Shown here piece after piece: positions 1 to 5,760 of a DNA stretch of 5,896 bases (position 1 is the stretch's first letter; the number at the start of each line of letters is the position of its first letter). The translations under genes were made by a program, and so were the position numbers. The DNA is taken from the NCBI GenBank assembly GCA_028869975.1, contig JAGWQR010000090.1:1-5896 (forward strand), in the 5' to 3' direction. This DNA is from Alphaproteobacteria bacterium (GTDB lineage: Bacteria > Pseudomonadota > Alphaproteobacteria > Sphingomonadales > Sphingomonadaceae). Below the pieces are notes generated by a model. The model had not been told where the DNA came from. It did not search any database and saw only the letters and a list, made by a program, of their open reading frames with translations.

Positions 1-378
1 CGCGATCGCCACCCCCAGCGCGGTGGCGAGCCGGGCGCGGGTGCCCTCCTTGTCGATGGTTTTGCGTCCGGTCGAGAGCCGCCATTCCGCGAGGCCGGCC
101 CCCAGAATTTTGGACATTGGGAAGCTGCTGTCACGCTCGGCACGGGCGAAATCGTCGATATCATCCGCTTTCCAGAAGGCGCGCTCGAAGCGGGTGCTGT
201 CGCGGCGGATGCGCGCCTGCGCGATGCTTTGCGCAATGATGATGCTCCACGTCCAGATGCTCGCCAGCAGCAGGCCGATAATCACTATCTTGACGACAAT
301 ATCGGCATTCAGGAACAGCGCTAAAGGCGACAATGTGCCTGGATCGGATTGGGTGAGTTGCGGGATAATGTTATTCAT
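1..378 (-). CDS. tolQ: TolQ, proton channel subunit of the Tol-Pal system (N-terminal part, cut by window edge)
   Basis: TolQ is the MotA/ExbB-type inner-membrane subunit. With TolR it uses the proton motive force to energise TolA and Pal during outer-membrane constriction at division. Seen here: 126 codons from ATG, open to base 1, so about half of a usual protein of roughly 230 residues. A short periplasmic N-terminus leads into one hydrophobic segment at residues 27-49 (rich in I, V and L, with W42 and W44). A basic and acidic cytoplasmic stretch follows, including the FERAFW motif (64-69) typical of TolQ. Membrane segments 2 and 3 lie outside the window. The start overlaps the ybgC stop as ATGA, and AGAGG lies 4 bases upstream. 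ExbB is the main alternative. The ybgC neighbour and the FERAFW region favour TolQ, and tolR, tolA, tolB and pal probably follow off the left edge. Confidence 0.9.
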   Translation of the reverse strand, partial: MNNIIPQLTQSDPGTLSPLALFLNADIVVKIVIIGLLLASIWTWSIIIAQSIAQARIRRDSTRFERAFWKADDIDDFARAERDSSFPMSKILGAGLAEWRLSTGRKTIDKEGTRARLATALGVAIA

Positions 379-824
379 GGAGCCTCTTTCAGGATGGTTT
401 TATAGCTTTCGGTCCAGCCTGCGGGCTGGCGAGTCGGGCGTCCATGCATGTCGAGAAAGGCAGCAAGAATATCGACATAGGCAAGCTCTTGGCCATCACA
501 CATGACTCGTTGATGAACGCACCATGAAACGGTGCGCAATTCGGTAAACTGGCTGATGATGACGAGCGCATCATCGAGTTTGGCGGGTCGCAGATATTTG
601 ATGCTCGCCTCCGCCACAGCGAAATAACCCTGCCCCGCTTCAAACGCCGCACGGTGATCCAGCCCGAGCAGCAGCATGAAATCGCTGCGCGCCCGCTCGC
701 AATAGCGCAGATAATTGGCATGATAAACCACGCCCGAAAGATCGGTATCTTCATAATAGACGCGCAGCGGGAAATGATGTGCGCGATCGCGGATGACACC
801 GGTGGCAGGGAGCAGCGTACTCAT
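375..824 (-). CDS. ybgC: Tol-Pal-associated acyl-CoA thioesterase YbgC
   Basis: This is a hot-dog-fold thioesterase of the YbgC/4-hydroxybenzoyl-CoA thioesterase family, a cytoplasmic enzyme that hydrolyses acyl-CoA thioesters. It is commonly the first gene of tol-pal operons. Its 149 residues fit the family length (about 130-150). The signature YYEDTDLSGVVYHANY lies at residues 23-38. D28 aligns with catalytic Asp17 of the 4-hydroxybenzoyl-CoA enzyme, and H35 and N37 are the usual companions. A CERAR motif follows at 42-46, matching the YERAR of E. coli YbgC. The start overlaps the NUDIX stop (ATGA) and the stop overlaps the tolQ start (ATGA), so all three are probably translated in series. 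No strong Shine-Dalgarno precedes the start, which fits coupling. The family assignment is firm. The in vivo substrate cannot be read from the sequence. Confidence 0.94.
   Translation of the reverse strand: MSTLLPATGVIRDRAHHFPLRVYYEDTDLSGVVYHANYLRYCERARSDFMLLLGLDHRAAFEAGQGYFAVAEASIKYLRPAKLDDALVIISQFTELRTVSWCVHQRVMCDGQELAYVDILAAFLDMHGRPTRQPAGWTESYKTILKEAP
383..387 (-). promoter_or_regulatory. Ribosome binding site of tolQ
   Basis: AGAGG on the minus strand lies 4 bases before the tolQ ATG, inside the last codons of ybgC. With the ATGA overlap it supports this ATG as the tolQ start. It suggests that tolQ translation combines coupling to ybgC with its own initiation. Confidence 0.55.
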
Positions 825-1585
825 CCGCGCTTGACTTCAGTGAGCGGCATGGCCGTGAACGGATAGCCAATCCCGCCATCGATCACGAGATGGTCCACAC
901 CGTCACGGGTTTCCTTGCGCGGCATGACCAGCCGCACAGGATGCTCCACCAGATGCGCGCAGGCGGCGGCGAAGCTCGGAATGGTCGCCAGCCGTTCAAG
1001 ATTGCGCTGTGTCGGGTGGATGATATGTGCCTCGCCTTTTGCCGCGCGCGCCAGCAGGCCGGCAGCGCTCGCCCACATCAGGCGGGTGTTCTCGGTGGCA
1101 TCGACACTGGCGCTTTGCGCATCCGCAGGCGCGCAGGCTATGAAAAAGCGCGTGTCGAAGATGCGCGGACGCTCGCCAATCTGCGGGGGTCGCCAGTGCG
1201 CAAAGGGGATGATCGCGTCCAGATCAAGCGCCAGGGCATGGCGTTCGATCAGGCCCGAGAATGCCTCTCCCTGATGCAGCGCAGTACGCATCATGGCGGC
1301 AGTATCCGCATCCGGCGCCACAGCAAATCCTGCCGCCACCCCGGTTTCTTCCAGCGTTTCGCGGATTGCGGCGATGCGCGCGGCGGCATCCACTGGGTCG
1401 AGCGCCGGATAATGCGCCGCCTGCGCCCGGTCGTCATCATCAACCCGCCCGCCGGGGAACACCAGTGCGCCGGCCGCAAACGCCATGCTCGCCGCACGCT
1501 CGACCATCAGGTGGAGCGCATCCGCGTCTTCACGGTCATCGAAAAGGATCAGGGTGGCGGCAGGAATGATGGCAGGCAGCGTCAT
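821..1585 (-). CDS. NUDIX hydrolase with an interrupted Nudix box (NUDT19-like)
   Basis: This is a predicted NUDIX-fold pyrophosphohydrolase of 254 residues, cleaving a nucleoside diphosphate linked to an unknown group with a divalent metal. The N-terminus is a beta-strand-like PAATLILFDD (8-17). FPGGRVD at 43-49 begins the Nudix box and RETLEETGV at 75-83 ends it, giving the metal-binding glutamates E76, E79 and E80. The canonical box has 14 residues from its glycine to this arginine. Here there are about 29, so roughly 15 extra residues (acidic, then Ala-rich) split the motif. A later W131 and FDTRFF (143-148) resemble bacterial relatives of mammalian NUDT19, a CoA diphosphatase. CoA-type substrates are therefore possible but unproven. 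The start is secure: an in-frame stop lies 13 codons upstream with no other ATG or GTG between. The gene overlaps ybgC by four bases and appears to lead the tol operon. Confidence 0.85.
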   Translation of the reverse strand: MTLPAIIPAATLILFDDREDADALHLMVERAASMAFAAGALVFPGGRVDDDDRAQAAHYPALDPVDAAARIAAIRETLEETGVAAGFAVAPDADTAAMMRTALHQGEAFSGLIERHALALDLDAIIPFAHWRPPQIGERPRIFDTRFFIACAPADAQSASVDATENTRLMWASAAGLLARAAKGEAHIIHPTQRNLERLATIPSFAAACAHLVEHPVRLVMPRKETRDGVDHLVIDGGIGYPFTAMPLTEVKRG

Positions 1586-1612
1586 GACATCGCGCTTAGA
1601 CCATTCCCCGGC

Positions 1613-1641
1613 GAGATTGAATCACAAAGTGATGCAATCTC
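1613..1641. repeat. Inverted repeat ahead of the NUDIX-ybgC-tolQ operon (operator or leader hairpin)
   Basis: Two 13-base arms, GAGATTGAATCAC (1613-1625) and GTGATGCAATCTC (1629-1641), are reverse complements apart from one position. They are separated by AAA. The repeat ends 27 bases before the NUDIX ATG. Neither side carries a T-tract, so an intrinsic terminator is unlikely. The symmetry suits a dimeric repressor site. If transcribed from the candidate promoter just upstream, it could instead fold as a leader hairpin. The left arm contains one GANTC site (GAATC, 1619-1623), the target of the alphaproteobacterial CcrM methylase. The regulator is not identifiable. Confidence 0.6.
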
Positions 1642-1667
1642 ATGCAGGGGACGGTGCCGCTGCACAT

Positions 1668-1698
1668 AGTGTAGAGGCGAAAGGGCGCTGGCCTGCAA
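1668..1698 (-). promoter_or_regulatory. Possible promoter of the NUDIX-ybgC-tolQ operon
   Basis: On the minus strand TTGCAG (1698-1693) resembles a -35 box and TACACT (1673-1668) a -10 box. The 19-base spacing is longer than the ideal 17. It sits in the only non-coding gap upstream of the operon, and transcription would begin near 1660, just before the inverted repeat at 1613-1641. The position is sensible but the match is modest. Confidence 0.3.
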
Positions 1699-1715
1699 CC
1701 CTTCTGACCCGTAGA

Positions 1716-2924
1716 CTATGAACTGACGTAGAGCGACCAGAATTTGGCGATGTCGGCTTCCTCACCGCCCACGCTGGCAAAGCTCGCCTTGGCGTTGGCC
1801 TTGTCACCGGAAAGCGCCTGCGCCATGCCGATGCGCATGTTGATCCCGTCCGGCTCGATGCCGGGCTTGCCTTTGGCCTGGTTATAGAGCGTCAGCGCCT
1901 TGGCGTAATCGCCATAGGAAAACCAGCCATCGCCATTGCCCCGCGCCGCGCGCGGTGTTGCAGCGGTGGCGCGCAACGATGCTTTATCTCCCGGAATCTT
2001 GGCGGATGCCGTGTTGTAGAGCGAACTCATGTCGGCAGACATGGTGGTGATGACACCATCTGTCCGGGCCTGATCTATCGCGGCTTTCGCTTCGCCGGGC
2101 AGGCCGAGTTTGTCAACCAGATCGCCCGCATATTCCGACAGCGTTGGATTTTCCTTGAAGCTGTGCGTGGCGCGCATCAACCGGTAGAGATCCACCGTCG
2201 CCTGAAAAGACAATTTGGGGTGCGACTGGATATAGAGGATGATAAGGTCATGCCACATGGTTGGCGAAGGATAAGACTGCACCAGTCGGATTGACCATTT
2301 CTGGACATCCGAATCAAGTCTGGCATCATTCGCCGTTGTGCGGGCGCGCACCATCATGTCCTGGGGCATCGGCTTGCCTGCCGCAGCGCTGTCGGTGTAC
2401 ATCTTCTCGTAGACGGCCATGCCCTGTGCCGTCCGGTTGGATGCAATATAGGACTCGGCAATCAGCGGCACCAGATTGGGTTCGGTGCTGCCCAGTTGCT
2501 GTGCGAGCTGGAGCCGCTGGATCGCCTTGTCGTAATTCTTGGCATTATAGGCGTTCTGACCCGAAATAAGTGCAAACTGCGCGGTCACATCCGGCTTTTT
2601 AGCGTAGCCGCTGGTGACCACCTCATCGAGGCCGGCGTTGAACGTCGCGTCATTTTTGAGCGACTGCCCTGAAATCGCGCGCCACATGCCGATGAGGAAA
2701 TGCTCATAGGGGGTTTTGGCGATCGGTTCCGCCTTGTCGAGATTGGTCAGCGCGGTGGGATAATCCTTTTTGGTCATCGCCGTCTGCGCCGCAGAAAGCG
2801 ACGGGCCGATGGCCTCGCTGATCTTGTCGCTATCATCCGCCTTGTCTTTGGCGAAGGCGGGCGCACCTGCTGTTGCGAGCAGCGCCACGGCCAGAGCCAT
2901 TCCCAATTTCCCCGAAATCCGCAT
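1716..2924 (-). CDS. Exported TPR-like repeat protein of unknown function
   Basis: A 402-residue protein with a clear Sec signal peptide: basic start MRISGK, hydrophobic core at residues 8-19, and likely cleavage after APAFA (21-25). The mature part is largely helical and repeat-like. TPR-type units are recognisable near 43-70 (with DYPTAL), 118-147 (NYDKAIQRL), 150-181 and 334-388 (GDYAKALTLYNQA, then a degenerate unit). Such repeats usually bind other proteins, and the protein should act in the periplasm or at the envelope. No catalytic motif or lipobox is visible. The chosen ATG has GGAGAG 4 bases upstream and begins directly with the signal peptide. The open frame extends 20 codons further, to an ATG at 2984, but that would bury the signal sequence. 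The gene is divergent from gyrA and lies upstream of the NUDIX operon on the same strand, 130 bases away. I do not recognise a named family. Confidence 0.8.
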   Translation of the reverse strand: MRISGKLGMALAVALLATAGAPAFAKDKADDSDKISEAIGPSLSAAQTAMTKKDYPTALTNLDKAEPIAKTPYEHFLIGMWRAISGQSLKNDATFNAGLDEVVTSGYAKKPDVTAQFALISGQNAYNAKNYDKAIQRLQLAQQLGSTEPNLVPLIAESYIASNRTAQGMAVYEKMYTDSAAAGKPMPQDMMVRARTTANDARLDSDVQKWSIRLVQSYPSPTMWHDLIILYIQSHPKLSFQATVDLYRLMRATHSFKENPTLSEYAGDLVDKLGLPGEAKAAIDQARTDGVITTMSADMSSLYNTASAKIPGDKASLRATAATPRAARGNGDGWFSYGDYAKALTLYNQAKGKPGIEPDGINMRIGMAQALSGDKANAKASFASVGGEEADIAKFWSLYVSS

Positions 2925-2928
2925 AACA

Positions 2929-2934
2929 CTCTCC
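2929..2934 (-). promoter_or_regulatory. Ribosome binding site fixing the TPR gene start
   Basis: GGAGAG on the minus strand lies 4 bases before the ATG at 2924. The site overlaps another in-frame ATG at 2936, so that upstream ATG is unlikely to be the main start. The choice agrees with the signal peptide beginning at 2924. Confidence 0.7.
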
Positions 2935-3003
2935 ATAAAGTTGTCACTGCCGCTTCCGCTAGCGTGCTGAAGGACGCGACGCAAGCGATCCGTGCCTGAT
3001 TAC

Positions 3004-3034
3004 GCCTGAACCAGCGGTGAAGGCTGGTTTAGGC
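3004..3034. repeat. Inverted repeat in the TPR gene/gyrA divergent region
   Basis: Arms GCCTGAACCAGC (3004-3015) and GCTGGTTTAGGC (3023-3034) are reverse complements except at one position, which becomes a G-U pair in plus-strand RNA. The spacer is GGTGAAG. The right arm overlaps an imperfect 10-base tandem repeat (3021-3030 and 3031-3040, 8 of 10 bases identical). It also overlaps a smaller alternative stem, GGCTG (3032-3036) with CAGCC (3042-3046). No T-tract follows on either strand. It lies 66-96 bases before the gyrA start, so it could be an operator for either divergent gene or a hairpin in the gyrA leader. I could not place a convincing promoter for either gene in 2925-3099. Confidence 0.55.
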
Positions 3035-3099
3035 TGGCGTTCAGCCACAGAAGCCGCTAGACACAATTCCGTAACACTCCAGCAGGAATTTGAGCCTTC

Positions 3100-5760
3100 A
3101 TGACCGACGAGCAAACCCTCGCCGCCCCTTCGGGTATTAGCCCGATCTCGATCGTCGAGGAGATGAAGACCTCGTATCTCGATTATGCGATGTCGGTGAT
3201 CGTGTCGCGCGCGCTGCCCGATGTGCGCGACGGGCTGAAGCCCGTCCACCGTCGCATCCTCTATGCCTGCCATGAAGCGGGCTATGTGGCGGGCAAGCCC
3301 TATCGCAAATCGTCGCGCATCGTTGGCGATGTCATGGGTAAATATCATCCGCACGGCGATTCGGCGATTTACATGTCCCTGGTGCGCATGGCGCAGGACT
3401 GGGCCATGCGCGTGCCACTGGTTGACGGCCAGGGCAATTTTGGCTCGATGGACCCGGATGAACCCGCCGCCATGCGCTACACCGAGGCGCGGCTTACCAG
3501 GGTTGCCAACAGCCTGCTCGATGATCTCGACAAGGATACCGTCGATTTCACCCCCAATTATGACGCGAGCGAGACCGAACCGCAGGTGCTGCCGGCCCGC
3601 TTCCCCAATCTGCTCGTCAACGGCGCGGGCGGGATTGCGGTCGGCATGGCCACCAACATCCCGCCGCATAATCTGGGCGAGGTGCTCAACGCCTGCCTGG
3701 CTTATATCGACAACTCGGGAATCACGATTGAAGAGCTCATCCATCACATCCCCGCGCCCGATTTCCCGACCGGTGCACTGATCCTGGGCCTGGGTGGCGC
3801 ACGACAAGCCTATCACACCGGGCGCGGCGCGATTATGATGCGCTGCAAGCATGATATTGAGGACGGGCGCGGCGACCGGCGCTCGATCGTGCTCACCGAA
3901 ATTCCCTATCAGCAGGGCAAGAATGCGCTCGTCGAGAAGATCGCCGAGGCGGTGAAAGACAAGCGGATTGAAGGCATTTCCGATATCCGCGACGAGAGCA
4001 ACCGGCTGGGCGTGCGCATCGTCATGGATTTGAAGCGCGACGCGACGCCCGATGTCGTGCTCAACCAGCTCTGGCGACACACGCCAGCACAACAGAGCTT
4101 CTCGGCCAATATGCTCGCCATTCGCGGCGGACGGCCTGAAATCCTAACCCTGCGGGACTTTATCAGCGCGTTCATTGCCTTCCGTGAGGAGGTCATCACA
4201 AGGCGCTGCAAGTTTGAACTGAACAAGGCGCGCGAGCGGGCGCATATCTTGCTCGGGCTGGTCATCGCCGTCACCAATCTCGATGAAGTGGTGCGGATGA
4301 TCCGGGGCAGCACATCGCCGGCCGATGCGCGCGACAAGCTCATGGCGCGGGACTGGCCCGCTGCCGAGATTGCGCCCTATGTCGCGCTGGTCGAGGCGAG
4401 CGAGGGCGCGGTCGGCGACACGATCCGCCTGACCGAAATTCAGGCGCGCGCGATTCTGGAGTTGCGGCTCAACCGACTGACCGCGCTCGGCCGCGACGAA
4501 ATTGGCGATGAACTCAAAGGCCTTGCCGTCCAGATTGCCGAACTGCTCGCCATCCTGGGTGACCGCGCCAGGCTTTATGGTGTAATGCGCGACGAGCTTG
4601 AGGCGATCCGCCAGTTTGCCAGCCCGCGCAAATCGCTCATCACCGCCGCCGCCGACGGGATCGAGGATGAGGATCTGATGGAGCGCGCCGAAATGGTCGT
4701 CACCGTCACCATGGGCGGCTATATCAAGCGCACCCCGCTCGATACCTTCCGCGCCCAGAAACGCGGCGGCAAGGGGCGCTCGGGCATGGCGACCAAGGAT
4801 GAGGATGCGGTCTCGGAGATGTTCGTGACCAGCACCCACACGCCGGTCTTGTTCTTCTCCACCCATGGCAAGGTCTATCGGCTCAAGGTCTGGCGCCTGC
4901 CCGAGGGCGGACCGAACACCAGGGGTCGCCCGATGGTCAACCTGCTGCCGCTGGCCGAGGGCGAAACCATCTCGACGGTGCTGCCGCTGCCCGAGGATGA
5001 GGCCGAATGGGCGAGGCTCCATGTCATGTTCGCCACCGCCAAGGGCAATGTGCGCCGCAACAGCATGGATGCCTTCGCCAATATCCCGACGGCGGGCAAA
5101 ATCGCGATGAAATTCGAGGGCGAGGATGCCGATGACCGGCTCATCGGGGTTGCGCTGCTCACCGAGGCCGATGATGTGCTGCTTGCGAGCGCACAGGGCA
5201 AGGCGATCCGCTTCATGGGTTCAGACATTCGCGCGTTCCAGTCGCGCAACTCGACCGGGGTGCGCGGGATGACGCTGCGCGATGATGACGCGGTGATCTC
5301 GCTCACCATCCTCACCCGCTCAGGGGCCACGGCAGACGAGCGCGAGGCTTATCTGCGCGCTGCCCCCTGGAAGGAGAATGAGAATATCCCCACGCTCTCG
5401 CCCGAGCGCATGGCCGAAATGGCGGCAAAGGAGCAGTTCATCCTCACTGTCACCGCCAATGGCTATGGCAAGAAATCATCCTCTTATGAATATCGCCGCA
5501 CCAATCGCGGCGGGCAGGGCATCACCAATATCGATAATCTTGAACGCAACGGGCCGGTGGTCGCCAGCTTCCCGGTGACGGACAAGCAGCAGCTCCTGCT
5601 CGTGACTGATCAGGCCAAGCTGATCCGCGCCGACATCTCGCAACTACGGGTCATCGGTCGCAACTCTGCCGGGGTGCGCCTGTTCAATGTGGACGAGAAT
5701 GAGCATGTTGTCTCGGCCGCGCATATCGAAGTGGAGGAAGACAATAACGATGACGACTAG
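3100..5760 (+). CDS. gyrA: DNA gyrase subunit A
   Basis: This is the breakage-reunion subunit of gyrase, which forms an A2B2 complex with GyrB and introduces negative supercoils using ATP. It is complete at 886 residues (E. coli 875). The N-terminal winged-helix domain carries catalytic Y127 in AMRYTEA (E. coli Tyr122). I179 in GGIAVGMATN matches the DNA-intercalating Ile174. The GyrA box QKRGGKG at 553-559 separates gyrase from topoisomerase IV and opens the C-terminal beta-pinwheel. A loop near 741-777 is about 35 residues longer than in E. coli and resembles one in alphaproteobacterial GyrA. The tail is acidic (EVEEDNNDDD), as is common. In the quinolone region S88 matches Ser83 and Q111 matches Gln106. 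M92 replaces Asp87 and S72 replaces Ala67. An AGGA lies 12 bases before the ATG, a rather distant ribosome site. The stop abuts an IS end. Confidence 0.97.
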   Translation: MTDEQTLAAPSGISPISIVEEMKTSYLDYAMSVIVSRALPDVRDGLKPVHRRILYACHEAGYVAGKPYRKSSRIVGDVMGKYHPHGDSAIYMSLVRMAQDWAMRVPLVDGQGNFGSMDPDEPAAMRYTEARLTRVANSLLDDLDKDTVDFTPNYDASETEPQVLPARFPNLLVNGAGGIAVGMATNIPPHNLGEVLNACLAYIDNSGITIEELIHHIPAPDFPTGALILGLGGARQAYHTGRGAIMMRCKHDIEDGRGDRRSIVLTEIPYQQGKNALVEKIAEAVKDKRIEGISDIRDESNRLGVRIVMDLKRDATPDVVLNQLWRHTPAQQSFSANMLAIRGGRPEILTLRDFISAFIAFREEVITRRCKFELNKARERAHILLGLVIAVTNLDEVVRMIRGSTSPADARDKLMARDWPAAEIAPYVALVEASEGAVGDTIRLTEIQARAILELRLNRLTALGRDEIGDELKGLAVQIAELLAILGDRARLYGVMRDELEAIRQFASPRKSLITAAADGIEDEDLMERAEMVVTVTMGGYIKRTPLDTFRAQKRGGKGRSGMATKDEDAVSEMFVTSTHTPVLFFSTHGKVYRLKVWRLPEGGPNTRGRPMVNLLPLAEGETISTVLPLPEDEAEWARLHVMFATAKGNVRRNSMDAFANIPTAGKIAMKFEGEDADDRLIGVALLTEADDVLLASAQGKAIRFMGSDIRAFQSRNSTGVRGMTLRDDDAVISLTILTRSGATADEREAYLRAAPWKENENIPTLSPERMAEMAAKEQFILTVTANGYGKKSSSYEYRRTNRGGQGITNIDNLERNGPVVASFPVTDKQQLLLVTDQAKLIRADISQLRVIGRNSAGVRLFNVDENEHVVSAAHIEVEEDNNDDD

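Noticed and set aside
23..505. Plus-strand open frame of 160 codons at the left edge
   Set aside because: It is antisense to tolQ and the end of ybgC, both clearly recognisable on the minus strand.
890..1669. Plus-strand open frame of 259 codons opposite the NUDIX gene
   Set aside because: The opposite strand carries an intact NUDIX motif and fits the operon. This frame is Arg/Cys/His-rich without a domain.
1681..1703. Possible terminator hairpin after the TPR gene (AAGGG with CCCTT)
   Set aside because: There is only a 5-base stem around a 13-base loop, with no T-run after it on the minus strand. It also overlaps the candidate -35 box. Too weak to call.
2957..2964. Eight-base palindrome CGCTAGCG in the divergent gap
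   Set aside because: Short palindromes are frequent in GC-rich DNA and this one does not extend. No promoter or partner site is evident.
2925..2984. Longer start for the TPR gene (ATG at 2984)
   Set aside because: It would place 20 polar residues before the signal peptide and ignore the GGAGAG site directly ahead of the ATG at 2924.
2925..3099. Promoters for gyrA and the TPR gene
   Set aside because: Candidates such as TTGTCA at 2941 and CACAAT at 3062 lack a suitable partner box at proper spacing, so no promoter is called.
2959..4092. Long minus-strand open frame of 377 codons opposite the start of gyrA
   Set aside because: It lies antisense to the conserved N-terminal half of gyrA and across the divergent gap. 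Its His- and Arg-rich composition is typical of a frame mirrored from a GC-rich gene, and it shows no recognisable domain.
4144..5022. Minus-strand open frame of 292 codons inside gyrA
   Set aside because: It is fully antisense to conserved gyrA coding sequence, with no ribosome site or family signature. It is a mirror frame.
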